Below are positions 16,436-25,884 of a stretch of 64,000 bases of DNA, piece after piece. The notes under the pieces were generated by a model. That model had not been told where the DNA came from. It made no database searches and saw nothing but the letters and a program-made list of their open reading frames with translations. This DNA comes from Lachnospiraceae bacterium. GTDB lineage: Bacteria > Bacillota > Clostridia > Lachnospirales > Lachnospiraceae. The DNA is taken from assembly GCA_949383255.1 (NCBI GenBank), contig CASJPF010000002.1, forward strand, positions 62,001 to 126,000, read 5' to 3'. The position numbers and the translations under genes were made by a program. The first letter of the stretch is position 1; each line of letters starts with the position of its first letter.

Positions 16436-17545
16436 ATGACAATTAACTCGAATACATCAAAAATAAAGAAAAAAATACTTGTAGTTGATGATTCTGCACT
16501 TATGAGAAGGGTTATGTGTGATATAATCAATTCAGATGAACGGTTCCAAGTAGTGGAGCAGGCTTTTGATGGTCAGGCAGCGTATGAACTCTTGAAGAAG
16601 AATCAGTATGATGGTGTAGTACTTGACGTAAATATGCCAAAGATGAATGGGATTCAATTTTTGCGTGCTCTGCAGAAGGATAAGATTCGTGCCCGTATTA
16701 TGATGGCGAGTACAGATACCAGAGATGGCGCAGCCGTAACAATGGAGGCGTTGGATCTTGGAGCGATTGATTTTATAGAGAAACCGGTCAATATTGTCTA
16801 TCTGAAAAGCAGTGGTTTTAAGGATAAATTTCTGGATACTCTCCATGCAGTTGTATCCAGTCGCCAAACCAATATTTCCACCGCTCCTGTCCTGACAAGG
16901 GAAAAGCAGGAGGAAAGCACACAGAAGCTTGTAAACATTGTCAGAAAAAGCAAACCGATTGTAGGTGGACAGAAAATTGTTGCGCTTGCTTGTTCGACAG
17001 GAGGTCCCAAGGCGTTGCAGAGCGTTGTGCCGCGGTTGCCAGCGGAGCTTGCAGCTCCTGTATTGATTGTACAACATATGCCAAAAGGGTTTACCCAATC
17101 CCTTGCAGAACGACTGAACTCCATGAGTAAAATCAAGGTTAAGGAGGCAGCGGAGGGCGATGTGCTAGAGAATGGTGTGGTATATATTTCTATGGGTGGC
17201 AAACATATGAATGTGGCGACAAGAGGAGGCAGAGCGACGATTACATATACAGATGAGCCGCCGAGGGAGGGTGTTAAACCTTGCGCAAACTATATGTATG
17301 AATCCTTAAAATCAAGTAGTTATGCGCAGATTGTCTGTGTCGTGCTAACAGGAATGGGTGCGGATGGTACCAAGGGAATCGTGAATTTGGAAACTTCAAA
17401 AAAAATACACGTTATCGCGCAGGATGAGGCATCGTCAACGGTGTATGGAATGCCCAAGGCAATCGCTGCGACAGGATTGGTAAACCAAGTGGTCTCGCTT
17501 GATAACGTGGCCCAGGAAATTATTATGAATGTGGGGGTCAGGTAG
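16436..17545 (+). CDS. cheB: Chemotaxis protein-glutamate methylesterase CheB
   Basis: CheB removes methyl groups from chemoreceptors and deamidates glutamines, under control of CheA. The 369-residue protein has a receiver domain (about 12-135, with V-V-D-D-S and phosphoacceptor Asp in V-V-L-D-V-N-M-P) and a methylesterase domain (about 175-365) with catalytic Ser in A-C-S-T-G-G-P-K, His in V-Q-H-M-P-K-G-F and Asp in G-M-G-A-D-G. GGAAAGGG precedes the ATG at 16436; a TTG nine bases upstream is an alternative. No cheR is seen in the window. Confidence 0.95.
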   Translation: MTINSNTSKIKKKILVVDDSALMRRVMCDIINSDERFQVVEQAFDGQAAYELLKKNQYDGVVLDVNMPKMNGIQFLRALQKDKIRARIMMASTDTRDGAAVTMEALDLGAIDFIEKPVNIVYLKSSGFKDKFLDTLHAVVSSRQTNISTAPVLTREKQEESTQKLVNIVRKSKPIVGGQKIVALACSTGGPKALQSVVPRLPAELAAPVLIVQHMPKGFTQSLAERLNSMSKIKVKEAAEGDVLENGVVYISMGGKHMNVATRGGRATITYTDEPPREGVKPCANYMYESLKSSSYAQIVCVVLTGMGADGTKGIVNLETSKKIHVIAQDEASSTVYGMPKAIAATGLVNQVVSLDNVAQEIIMNVGVR

Positions 17546-17546
17546 A

Positions 17547-19718
17547 ATGGATACAAGTCAATATCTTGATATTTTCCTTGATGAGTCGAAAGAGCATTTA
17601 CAGAATCTGAGCGATCAGATTATGGATTTGGAGCAGAATCCTGAGAATATGGATACAATCAATGAAATATTCCGTGCGGCTCATTCCTTAAAGGGTATGG
17701 CAGGCACAATGGGGTATAAGCGGATGCAGACGCTTACGCATGATATGGAAAATGTTTTTTCTGAGGTTCGGAATGGTACTTTTAAAGTGCTCCCCGGAAT
17801 GATTGATATTTTGTTCAAAAGTTTGGATGCGTTAGAGGAATATGTGAATAATATTCAGCAGACGACAGAAGAGGGGACAAATGACAATCAGGATTTGATT
17901 GATGCGCTCAACAGTATCTTAAAAAATAATGGTGAAGTGGTTCTCGGTGAGAATTCAGCTTCTGCAAAGACAGAGGAGCCAGTTGCATCTTCTGCGCAGG
18001 ATGCGGGTGCAAACACCAAGCGGGAAAAGTGGCAGGAAATCAAGATTACTGATACAGAGCGGATGCTGGTTGATAAGGCGTACAGCGAGGGGCTAAAAGC
18101 ATTTGGCGTGACAGTCTATGTCGAGGAGGCATGTGTATTAAAGGCTGCGAGGGCATTTCTTGTATTTAAAGCACTTGAAAAGCTGGGAGAAATTATTGTA
18201 TCTTCTCCGACTGCACAGGATATTGAAGATGAAAAATTTGATTTGACATTTAGTCTAATATTGATTTCTGCAAATACTACAGAAGAGATTATTGAGGCAG
18301 TGAAGAGTGTTTCTGAGATAGAGGAGGCGTTCTGTGCAGAGTATACCTCAGCGAAAGAGGAAAAGCCAGCAGCGCCAGAGAAAGTTGTCGAGAGTAAAAC
18401 TGTAGAGGAGAGTAAGCCTGCAGCAACAGCATCGCCTGCTATGTCCAAGACTGTGCCAGCGCCTGCTCAAACACCAGTTCCAACAGCAAAACCTGCTGTG
18501 GCATCGACGTCATCTTCCTCGGCTTCCTCTTCTTCAAAACCAGCAGCAAAACCTGTGGTGAACAGAACTGTCAGAGTGGACATTGAGAAACTAGATAATT
18601 TGATGAATCTGGTCAGCGAGCTTATTATAGCGAAGAACTCGTTGATTTCTGCCACAGCAGCAGATGACAATAAAGGAGATAACGGTTCAGTCAATGAACA
18701 GATTGAGTATCTTGAGAGTGTTACGACAAATCTGCATGAGTCTGTTATGAAAGTGCGAATGGTTCCAATTGAGAGCGTTGTGGCAAAGTTCCCGCGTATG
18801 ATTCGGGATCTTTCTAAGAAGTTGAACAAGAAGATGGAACTTTACATGACAGGTGAGGATACAGAACTTGACCGTACTGTGGTGGATGAGATTGGCGATC
18901 CATTAATGCATATGCTTAGAAACTCAGCAGATCATGGTCTGGAGCCCAATGATGTGCGTGTTGCAAATGGAAAACCAGAGGTTGGTTCTATTTTCCTAGA
19001 TGCATATCAGGACGGCAATAATGTTGTGATTGAGGTGCGGGACGATGGCGGCGGAATTAATGTGGAAGCTGTCAGAAACAAAGCGATTGAGCGTGGCACA
19101 GTGACACCAGAACAGGCTGAGACAATGACGGAGAAGGAAATTATTGATCTTTTGTTCCTGCCAAGTTTCTCAACGGCTAAGAAGGTGTCTGATGTATCCG
19201 GTCGCGGTGTTGGGCTTGACGTTGTAAAGTCAAAAATTGAATCTCTGAGCGGCGAAGTTGAGGTAAAGAACCGCTTTGGCGAGGGTTCTTCTTGGATTAT
19301 TCGGCTGCCTTTGACTCTGGCAATTATTCAGGCGCTTATGGTTGTAATTGGTGATGAAAAGTATGCGATTGCACTTGGCTCGATTCAGACAATCGAGGAT
19401 GTTTTGCCGGAAGATATCAAGCTTGTACAAGCGAAGGAAGTAATCCATATTCGCGGAACGGTTATTCCAATTATCAGAATGGATAAGGTTTTAGATATGC
19501 CCCCAAGAGAAGGCGATAAGAATAAGAATCTCACCGTAATCATTGTGAAGAAGGGTGAAAAACAGGCAGGTTTGGTAGTAGACGAGCTTATCGGACAGCA
19601 GGAGGTTGTTATTAAATCTATGGGCAAGTATATTAAGGTGCCAAAGATGATAAGTGGTGCTACAATCTTAGGAAACGGTGAAGTGGCACTAATCCTTGAT
19701 ACAAATGCATTGATTTGA
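17547..19718 (+). CDS. cheA: Chemotaxis histidine kinase CheA
   Basis: CheA phosphorylates CheY and CheB in response to receptors. The 723-residue protein has an Hpt domain (1-110) with phosphoacceptor His46 in R-A-A-H-S-L-K-G, a P2 docking domain (about 165-265), an Ala/Pro/Ser-rich linker (about 285-340), a dimerisation domain, an HATPase domain with H-M-L-R-N-S-A-D-H-G-L-E, V-R-D-D-G-G-G-I and S-G-R-G-V-G-L-D, and a C-terminal CheW-like domain. The ATG at 17547 is two bases after the cheB stop; an in-frame ATG at 17529 overlaps cheB. Confidence 0.96.
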   Translation: MDTSQYLDIFLDESKEHLQNLSDQIMDLEQNPENMDTINEIFRAAHSLKGMAGTMGYKRMQTLTHDMENVFSEVRNGTFKVLPGMIDILFKSLDALEEYVNNIQQTTEEGTNDNQDLIDALNSILKNNGEVVLGENSASAKTEEPVASSAQDAGANTKREKWQEIKITDTERMLVDKAYSEGLKAFGVTVYVEEACVLKAARAFLVFKALEKLGEIIVSSPTAQDIEDEKFDLTFSLILISANTTEEIIEAVKSVSEIEEAFCAEYTSAKEEKPAAPEKVVESKTVEESKPAATASPAMSKTVPAPAQTPVPTAKPAVASTSSSSASSSSKPAAKPVVNRTVRVDIEKLDNLMNLVSELIIAKNSLISATAADDNKGDNGSVNEQIEYLESVTTNLHESVMKVRMVPIESVVAKFPRMIRDLSKKLNKKMELYMTGEDTELDRTVVDEIGDPLMHMLRNSADHGLEPNDVRVANGKPEVGSIFLDAYQDGNNVVIEVRDDGGGINVEAVRNKAIERGTVTPEQAETMTEKEIIDLLFLPSFSTAKKVSDVSGRGVGLDVVKSKIESLSGEVEVKNRFGEGSSWIIRLPLTLAIIQALMVVIGDEKYAIALGSIQTIEDVLPEDIKLVQAKEVIHIRGTVIPIIRMDKVLDMPPREGDKNKNLTVIIVKKGEKQAGLVVDELIGQQEVVIKSMGKYIKVPKMISGATILGNGEVALILDTNALI

Positions 19719-19759
19719 TTCTAATGACAATGAAAAGGAAGAAAGGCGGGGCATAGAAC

Positions 19760-20257
19760 ATGGATGTAGTAAAAATAATGGATGAGAAGAAGCGGAATGT
19801 GAGTCTGAACCGTCCGGTAGAGCACGATACCACGCAATTTATTGTGACACAACTCGGTGGGGAGCAATACGGAATTGATATTAAATATATATCAAATATT
19901 ATTCGGATGTCGAAAATCACAAGGGTACCTAAAGTGCCAAATTATATCAAAGGCGTAATCAATGTCCGGGGAGTTGTTATTCCAACGATTAGCCTCAGAT
20001 TAAAGATGGGACTGCCGGAAGATGAAGTCACCAAGAAGACACGTATCATTATTCTGACACTTGAGCAGCACGAGTCCATAGGAGTGTTGGTGGATGAGGT
20101 AAAAGAAGTTGTGACGCTCGATGAGGATCATATTGAGCGGATGGGATATGAAAAGGATGAAAAGGAACGTTTTCTTTCTGGTGTGGGAAAGTCTGATGGG
20201 AAGCTAATCTCATTATTGGATATCACGTCAGTGCTTGCGGAAGTGGTAGATGTATAA
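19760..20257 (+). CDS. cheW: Chemotaxis adaptor protein CheW
   Basis: CheW links chemoreceptors to CheA. The 165-residue protein is a single CheW (SH3-like) domain beginning near T-T-Q-F-I-V-T-Q-L-G, with the conserved I-T-R-V-P-K-V-P-N-Y-I-K-G-V-I-N-V-R-G and V-D-E-V-K-E-V. There is an N-terminal extension of about 25 charged residues before the domain. AAAGGCGGGG lies upstream of the ATG. It follows cheA by about 40 bases and precedes cheC. Confidence 0.95.
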   Translation: MDVVKIMDEKKRNVSLNRPVEHDTTQFIVTQLGGEQYGIDIKYISNIIRMSKITRVPKVPNYIKGVINVRGVVIPTISLRLKMGLPEDEVTKKTRIIILTLEQHESIGVLVDEVKEVVTLDEDHIERMGYEKDEKERFLSGVGKSDGKLISLLDITSVLAEVVDV

Positions 20258-20328
20258 TTCTGTCTGTTTGCTTTAGCGGCAGATGGGAGTTTGTGTGATT
20301 TTTGGTAGGGAAAGGCTTAGGTTTTATC

Positions 20329-20949
20329 ATGGCAGAAAATATGAGTTTCGAAAGGGTTACGACGGAGTATTATGATGTGTTAAAGGAGCTGGGAAATATT
20401 GGAGCAGGCAATGCAACAACAGCGCTTGCACAGATGCTTCAGACAAAGGTAGATATGAAAGTTCCACAGGTAAGGCTTCTCGATTTCAAAGATGTTGGTG
20501 TAGTTATGGGGGGAGAAGAGCAGCTTGTTGTAGGCATTTATCTGGCTGTAGAAGGTGATATTACAGGTAGTATTATGTTTATATTGGAACAGAATGCAGG
20601 AAAGGCTCTTGTGTCTAAACTTATGGGAATGCCGCCCTCAGAAGGTGAGTTTAGCGAGATTGAAATTTCAGCAATGAAAGAGATTGGAAATATTATTACA
20701 GGAGCTTATCTAAATTCACTTGCACAGATGACCAATCTCAAGATGCTTCCATCTGTTCCGGATCTGAGTATTGATATGCTCAATGCGATATTGAGTGTTC
20801 CGGCGATAGAGTTTGGTATCATAGGAGATCAGATTTTGCTAATACAGACGGTGTTTACAGATGATGTAGACTTGAATGGTTATTTTATTCTGATGCCAGA
20901 TCTTGAGTCTTACTCGAAGATGCTGGCTGCGCTCGGGTTGTCAGTATAA
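20329..20949 (+). CDS. cheC: CheY-P phosphatase CheC
   Basis: CheC dephosphorylates CheY-P and is partnered by CheD. The 206-residue protein has two matching phosphatase helices: E-L-G-N-I-G-A-G-N-A near residue 16 and E-I-G-N-I-I-T-G-A-Y-L-N near 123, both with the E-x-x-N pattern. The ATG at 20329 is chosen because a TTG at 20302 would overlap the GGGAAAGG stretch likely used as ribosome binding site; the ATG at 20341 is another possibility. Located next to cheD as usual. Confidence 0.94.
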   Translation: MAENMSFERVTTEYYDVLKELGNIGAGNATTALAQMLQTKVDMKVPQVRLLDFKDVGVVMGGEEQLVVGIYLAVEGDITGSIMFILEQNAGKALVSKLMGMPPSEGEFSEIEISAMKEIGNIITGAYLNSLAQMTNLKMLPSVPDLSIDMLNAILSVPAIEFGIIGDQILLIQTVFTDDVDLNGYFILMPDLESYSKMLAALGLSV

Positions 20950-20977
20950 CTAAATACAGAGAAGGGGCATTGTATCT

Positions 20978-21463
20978 ATGGCGAATATAGTAAAAGTGGG
21001 AATGGCAGACCTGAATGTGTGCAAAAGTCCTGATGGTATCACAACCCTAGGACTGGGTTCCTGTGTAGGAATCTGTATTAGGGACCCAGTTGCGAAAGTT
21101 GGGGGACTTGCACATGCCATGCTGCCAGACAGTAAACAAATAGAAAACAATTCAAACAGAGCCAAATTTGCAGATACAGGAATAGAAGATCTTGTACAAA
21201 AGATTCTTGCGATAGGTGGCAGAAGGGCAAGATTGGAAGCAAAATTAGCGGGTGGAGCACAGATGTTTGCATTTCAGAATAAATCGGACATGGTGCGTGT
21301 CGGAGAGAGAAATGTGGAAGCGAGCAAGAAGAAACTCAGAGAACTGGGTATTCCGCTGAAAGCACAGGATACAGGGCTAAATTATGGTCGTACAATTGTA
21401 TTTTATCCTGAGACAGGAGAATTAATTATTCGTTCCGCAGGAAAACCCGAAAAAAAGATATAA
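20978..21463 (+). CDS. cheD: Chemoreceptor glutamine deamidase CheD
   Basis: CheD deamidates receptor glutamines and binds CheC. The 161-residue protein carries the catalytic Cys in L-G-L-G-S-C-V-G-I-C, the His in G-G-L-A-H-A-M-L-P, and G-G-A-Q-M-F. GAAGGGG lies upstream of the ATG. The cheC-cheD pair with fliY is typical of the Bacillus-type chemotaxis pathway rather than the enteric CheZ pathway. Confidence 0.95.
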   Translation: MANIVKVGMADLNVCKSPDGITTLGLGSCVGICIRDPVAKVGGLAHAMLPDSKQIENNSNRAKFADTGIEDLVQKILAIGGRRARLEAKLAGGAQMFAFQNKSDMVRVGERNVEASKKKLRELGIPLKAQDTGLNYGRTIVFYPETGELIIRSAGKPEKKI

Positions 21464-21488
21464 CAGAACAATTTAAGGGGATAATGAG

Positions 21489-21914
21489 ATGGGAAATAAG
21501 ACAGGTCTTATCACGCCGTTTCTTATGCTTTTGGCAGGTGCGATAGCGTCTATCATTATGTATGTCAGGGGATATGAGTTGACAAAAATGCTGTGGGGAT
21601 TGCTGATTGTGCTATTGATATTTTACGTTCTTGGCGATGTGGCAAGGTATCTCTATGCATCAATCAGACCCCGTATCATACCAACAGGAGATCTGGAACA
21701 GATGGTTCAGGAAGCAAAAAGAAATGGAGATCTTACTGGAAATGTCGTTGCTTTTGCAAACGAGGAACAGAAGGATATGGAAGGTATGGATGCGGGTGGC
21801 TTTATGTCAGAAGATGCAGAGGGATATTCTGATGAGGAAATTTATGATTATTCTGATCAAGAGGCTGCCCCGTCAATGGAGTATGATAATGAGGACCCAT
21901 TTGGGGATGCATAA
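21489..21914 (+). CDS. Uncharacterised two-helix membrane protein in the fla/che operon
   Basis: I do not recognise a named family. The 141-residue protein has two predicted transmembrane helices (about 8-25 and 33-53) separated by a short M-Y-V-R-G-Y-E-L-T-K loop, then a hydrophilic tail that is strongly acidic at its end (many Asp, Glu, Tyr and Ser). GGGGATAATGAG precedes the ATG. It is tightly placed between cheD and fliA, so it is almost certainly expressed with the flagellar genes; a motor- or chemotaxis-linked role is inference from position only. Confidence 0.75.
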   Translation: MGNKTGLITPFLMLLAGAIASIIMYVRGYELTKMLWGLLIVLLIFYVLGDVARYLYASIRPRIIPTGDLEQMVQEAKRNGDLTGNVVAFANEEQKDMEGMDAGGFMSEDAEGYSDEEIYDYSDQEAAPSMEYDNEDPFGDA

Positions 21915-21960
21915 AACGGATTATTTGTGTAGGCAACATTGTGTATAACGGGGGAATAAC

Positions 21961-22725
21961 ATGAACGAAGCAGCACGCAAGAAACTTTGGGATGATTATG
22001 CCAGACTGAAATCACCAGATTTAAGGGAAAAACTGATATTGGAGTATGCACCGTTGGTCAAGGTAGTGGCAGGGCGTTTAAGCATGTATCTTGGCTATAA
22101 TGTGGAGTATGAGGATTTGGTAAGTTATGGAGTGTTCGGCTTGATTGATGCCATTGATAAGTTTGACACAGGCAAAGAAGTGAAGTTTGAGACTTATGCT
22201 AGTCTGCGTATTCGTGGTGCTATTCTGGATCAGATTCGGAAAATGGACTGGATACCGCGCACGATTAGACAGCGTCAGAAACAAATTGACACTGCGATGA
22301 AGGAGCTGGAACAACGCAATGGAAAACCCCCTTCAGATGCAGAAATCGCGTTATATATAGGAATCAGCGAGGATGAGTTTCTCGATTGGCAGAATCAAGT
22401 CAAGGCGGATAATATCATCTCTTTGAATGAATATGTGGAACAGGGAAATGATATTTCCTCAGAGAAGGGCATCACATCAGGATTTGATACACCAGAGAGT
22501 GTAGTTGAAAAAAGTGAGCTCAAAGAGGTGCTTGAAGAAGCGCTGGAAGTATTAACGGACAAAGAGAAAAAGGTGATTTTACTGTATTACTATGAAGAAC
22601 TTACCCTCAAAGAAATCAGTCGTGTGCTTGAGGTATCAGAGTCAAGGATATCGCAGCTTCATACGAAAGCGCTTCAGAAGATGAAAACAAAGATGGGAAA
22701 TTACATTGGAATATTGGAGCAATAA
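21961..22725 (+). CDS. fliA: Flagellar sigma factor FliA (sigma-28, SigD)
   Basis: FliA directs RNA polymerase to late flagellar genes such as flagellin. The 254-residue protein shows sigma region 2 (Y-A-P-L-V-K-V-V-A-G-R-L, V-E-Y-E-D-L-V-S-Y-G-V-F-G-L-I-D-A-I, F-E-T-Y-A-S-L-R-I-R-G-A-I-L-D), region 3 (M-D-W-I-P-R-T-I-R), and region 4 with a helix-turn-helix (L-T-L-K-E-I-S-R-V-L-E-V-S-E-S-R-I-S-Q). AACGGGGGAATAAC precedes the ATG. An anti-sigma FlgM is not found here. Confidence 0.96.
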   Translation: MNEAARKKLWDDYARLKSPDLREKLILEYAPLVKVVAGRLSMYLGYNVEYEDLVSYGVFGLIDAIDKFDTGKEVKFETYASLRIRGAILDQIRKMDWIPRTIRQRQKQIDTAMKELEQRNGKPPSDAEIALYIGISEDEFLDWQNQVKADNIISLNEYVEQGNDISSEKGITSGFDTPESVVEKSELKEVLEEALEVLTDKEKKVILLYYYEELTLKEISRVLEVSESRISQLHTKALQKMKTKMGNYIGILEQ

Positions 22726-22758
22726 CACACAAAACAATTGCATGGAGGCAAGACTGAT

Positions 22759-24348
22759 ATGAATGGATTTTTTCAGATACAGATAAAAGAACAGGGGGTA
22801 AACCTGCTGCTTTTTCCTCCTGTTGGGGAGGGAGAGAAGATACGTTCCACGGAATTAAAGGAGTATCTAAATAGAATTGGCGTACCCTATGATGTGAAGG
22901 CAATCAACTCTGCACTTTCTTCTATGGGTGAGGAGGAGATTGCCCTTTTTTTGACTGCAATGAAGCTTTCACCGGTGGATGCGATCTGCAATATTCAGGT
23001 GGCGCCTGACAAAATGTCGGTGGTCATGCGTTTGTATCCGCCTAGTACGGGTGGCCGCCCTGCAAGTAAAGAACAAATTATGGATTTACTCAATCAGTAC
23101 AAAGTTAGGGCAGGAATCGATGAGGAAGCAATTACGGTGGCACTTGAGGAGAATCTTTATTGTACAGATATTGTTGTTGCACGCGGAAAAATGCCTACTG
23201 TTGGCAAAGATGCTTCTATTATTTATCACTTTGACACCAATAATAATATCCGTCCGGAATTAAAAGAAGATGGAACAGTGGACTTTTTTAAATTAAATAC
23301 ATTACATCATTGTATAAAAGGGCAGGTTCTTGCAGAAATTATTCCAGAGGAGAGAGGCGAGAATGGATTTGATATTTATGGTTCTGTTATGCTTGCAAGA
23401 GAGGTAAAAAAGATTACATTTGTATATGGAAGAAACCTTGAGATTTCACAAGATGGACTGAAACTGACCAGTATGGTTGACGGGCATGCCTCTCTGGTGG
23501 ATGACACCGTTTTTGTATCAGATGTATACAGTGTGGAAGACGTGGGAACATCTACAGGAAACATTGAGTATCACGGAGATGTGGAAGTGAAGGGAAATGT
23601 TTGTGAGAACTTTAGTGTGAAGACAGACGGGAATGTTTTTGTGACAGGTGTTGTGGAAGGTGCAGTGATAGAGGCCGGTAAAGATATTATTATTGCCAGA
23701 GGAATGCACGGACAAAATAAAGGTCGATTGAAAGCTGGTGGAAACATTGTCGCAAAGTTTATCTCCGCTGCAAAGGTGGAGGCAGATGGATTTGTGGAGG
23801 CAGAACAGATTGTAAATGCCCATGTTTTCGCAGGCACCAATGTAAATGCAGACGCAGGAAAGGGATTGATTACAGGCGGAAAAGTAATCGCTAAATTGGC
23901 AATTAACGCCAAAAATATAGGGTCGCCTATGGGGGCTTCAACGATTGTTGAAGTAGGAAGTGACTTGAGTGCCAAAAAACGTCTTGCGGAGCTTCAAAAA
24001 AGCGTGGGAGAAAAATCAAAAACCATACCAAAGTTAAAAAAATCTCTGGAAGATGTTACCACTCGATTAAAACAGGGTGTTAAATTGACACAGGAGCAAC
24101 TCAGAAATGCCAAAATGTTACAGATAACACTTGCAGAGACACAGGCAAAAATCAAAGAGGAGTTAAGAGAGATTGAAAAGCTCGATAAGATGCTAAAGAA
24201 TGAGGGAATGTCGCATATTGATATTCGCGGAACAATGTACCAAGGAGTCGCTGTGGCAATTTCTGGAGCTACAATGACAGTGAAAAACGAATACACATTT
24301 TGTCGTTTGTACAAAAAAGATGCAGATATAGCTTCTACAAATTTGTAG
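22759..24348 (+). CDS. FapA/DUF342 family protein
   Basis: A 529-residue protein of the DUF342 (FapA) family. The N-terminal half carries the FapA region with R-P-A-S-K-E-Q, K-G-Q-V-L-A-E-I-I-P-E and N-G-F-D-I-Y-G; residues about 255-400 form a beta-helix of repeated D-V-E-V-K-G-N-V and G-G-N-I-V-A-K turns (polymer-forming type), and about 410-485 is a coiled coil (L-A-E-L-Q-K-S-V, E-L-R-E-I-E-K-L). Family members are linked to flagellar or cell-surface assembly but lack a firm biochemical role. The ATG at 22759 follows GGAGG; a TTG at 22738 would include the binding site. Confidence 0.82.
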   Translation: MNGFFQIQIKEQGVNLLLFPPVGEGEKIRSTELKEYLNRIGVPYDVKAINSALSSMGEEEIALFLTAMKLSPVDAICNIQVAPDKMSVVMRLYPPSTGGRPASKEQIMDLLNQYKVRAGIDEEAITVALEENLYCTDIVVARGKMPTVGKDASIIYHFDTNNNIRPELKEDGTVDFFKLNTLHHCIKGQVLAEIIPEERGENGFDIYGSVMLAREVKKITFVYGRNLEISQDGLKLTSMVDGHASLVDDTVFVSDVYSVEDVGTSTGNIEYHGDVEVKGNVCENFSVKTDGNVFVTGVVEGAVIEAGKDIIIARGMHGQNKGRLKAGGNIVAKFISAAKVEADGFVEAEQIVNAHVFAGTNVNADAGKGLITGGKVIAKLAINAKNIGSPMGASTIVEVGSDLSAKKRLAELQKSVGEKSKTIPKLKKSLEDVTTRLKQGVKLTQEQLRNAKMLQITLAETQAKIKEELREIEKLDKMLKNEGMSHIDIRGTMYQGVAVAISGATMTVKNEYTFCRLYKKDADIASTNL

Positions 24349-24437
24349 GGGCTATTGCCTTTTTTGTCGAAATATATTACAATAAATCGAAATACGGTAT
24401 CGCCTTGTAAATTGAGCGGCCCAGAGGAGGGATAAAA

Positions 24438-24749
24438 ATGGCTATTAGTCCAATACTGCTTAATGGAAGTATTCAGCAGACAGATAATGTTTTACACAAT
24501 CAGGTAAAACAGGTTGAGAAGGGTGTTGTGGATCAAGGAAATATTCAGGTTCAGGCAGAGAGAAAAGAACAGCAGATGGCAAAACAGGTCGTTCATGCAG
24601 ATGAAACTTTATTTAAGGAAGAGCGTTTTGATGCGAAAGAGAAAGGTCATAATGGCTATTCAGGGGACGGGGGAAAACGCAGGAAGAAAATAAAAGGTGA
24701 TGGAAGAGTTGTCGAGAAATCCGAAGGTGGATTTGATATAAAGATATAG
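24438..24749 (+). CDS. Uncharacterised small hydrophilic protein downstream of the DUF342 gene
   Basis: I do not recognise a family. The 103-residue protein starts M-A-I-S-P-I-L-L-N-G-S-I-Q-Q-T and is Gln-, Lys- and Glu-rich, with a coiled-coil-like middle (about 20-60) and a basic stretch G-G-K-R-R-K-K-I-K-G-D-G near residue 80, ending G-F-D-I-K-I. No membrane segment or signal peptide is visible. A strong CCCAGAGGAGGG site precedes the ATG, which supports real translation. Placed within the flagellar block, so a flagellar link is likely but unproven. Confidence 0.7.
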   Translation: MAISPILLNGSIQQTDNVLHNQVKQVEKGVVDQGNIQVQAERKEQQMAKQVVHADETLFKEERFDAKEKGHNGYSGDGGKRRKKIKGDGRVVEKSEGGFDIKI

Positions 24750-24798
24750 TGTGTTTGCTTTGTGTACATTGTAGAGGATTGGAAAGGTTTGGTAACAG

Positions 24799-25884
24799 AT
24801 GAATTGGTTGGAGATTGCGCTGCTGATATTTGGAACGTGTGCTTTTGCAGGAAGTTTTTTAATCAGAGGAAAGTCAGATGACAGTGGTCAGGAAGTGGAT
24901 GTGGAACTTATCCGAAGTGTCATAGAGAAAGAGATGAGGGATGCCAAAGAACGGGTCACTGAAGTTGTAGATGAAACACTTGAGTATGCAGTGGAAAAGA
25001 CAGAGCGTGCGTCAGAACGCATTTCAAACGAAAAGATTATGGCGATTAGCGAATATTCGGAGACAGTGCTTGCTGATATTAACAAATCTCATCAGGAAGT
25101 AGTGTTTTTGTATGATATGTTAAATGACAAGCATAATAATCTTAAAGAGACGATTAAGCATGTGGATAAAACAGCAAAGGAAGCAGAAGAAGCGGCCAAT
25201 GCTGCAGCGCTTGCCCTTGCAGCAAAAGCAAAGGAAGATGCTGAGACTAGAGAAAAAGAATTGACAAGAAAAAGTGTCAGTACGGACCGCGCTGCGTTGG
25301 ATAAGGAAGCGCAGGAAAAGGAATATGCGCGTCGGCAGATGGCAAGGCTGATTCTTCCAATGCAACAGGAAATGCAGATTCATCGGCAGGTGGATGCCCG
25401 CGCACTGGATATTGGTGCATTGGGATTAAACATGGGCAAAAAGGCACAGGTTGACAGACCGACGGAATTGAGTCCGCTTGTAGTAAAGAGTGTGGAGATT
25501 ATACCAGCGGATGTTGTTTTATCAAAAGATATGCAGCCTGTGCCGGAGAACACAGGTATTGTGCCTGTGAGTACGGCAGAATTGCAGACATTTGGTTCTC
25601 GTCCTGAGGATATGAAGGTTGTGGATGTAAAACCGGCTGAGATTAGACCTGTGGAAGTGTATTCTTTTGTAGATCAGGCACCACATATTGAGAGACCTGT
25701 AAAGAAAGATACGGCAAGTATGATTAAGCCACAAGATGTTTTTCTGGGAGCAGTAGAAAACAACAATGATAGAATTTTAAGGCTTTATAAAGAGGGTTAT
25801 TCTAATGTGGATATTGCCAAGGAGCTAGGACTTGGAGTTGGGGAGGTAAAATTGGTCATCAATCTGTTTAAGGGGGCTGTTTAA
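24799..25884 (+). CDS. Membrane-anchored coiled-coil protein, DUF6115/SwrB-like
   Basis: A 361-residue protein with one N-terminal transmembrane helix (about 4-24), a long coiled coil rich in Ala, Glu and Lys (about 35-190), a Pro/Val-rich stretch, and a C-terminal helix-turn-helix-like segment (I-L-R-L-Y-K-E-G-Y-S-N-V-D-I-A-K-E-L-G). The same arrangement and the place between sigma-28 and rpsB match Bacillus subtilis SwrB, which promotes basal-body maturation and type III export. The equivalence is inference from architecture and synteny; the sequence is about twice as long as SwrB. Its stop overlaps the next start by one base. Confidence 0.7.
   Translation: MNWLEIALLIFGTCAFAGSFLIRGKSDDSGQEVDVELIRSVIEKEMRDAKERVTEVVDETLEYAVEKTERASERISNEKIMAISEYSETVLADINKSHQEVVFLYDMLNDKHNNLKETIKHVDKTAKEAEEAANAAALALAAKAKEDAETREKELTRKSVSTDRAALDKEAQEKEYARRQMARLILPMQQEMQIHRQVDARALDIGALGLNMGKKAQVDRPTELSPLVVKSVEIIPADVVLSKDMQPVPENTGIVPVSTAELQTFGSRPEDMKVVDVKPAEIRPVEVYSFVDQAPHIERPVKKDTASMIKPQDVFLGAVENNNDRILRLYKEGYSNVDIAKELGLGVGEVKLVINLFKGAV

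Noticed and set aside
24370-24437. Possible sigma-28 promoter before 24438 (TAAA-N15-GCCTTGTA)
   Set aside because: Only the GCC and a few bases match the -10 consensus; too weak to list.
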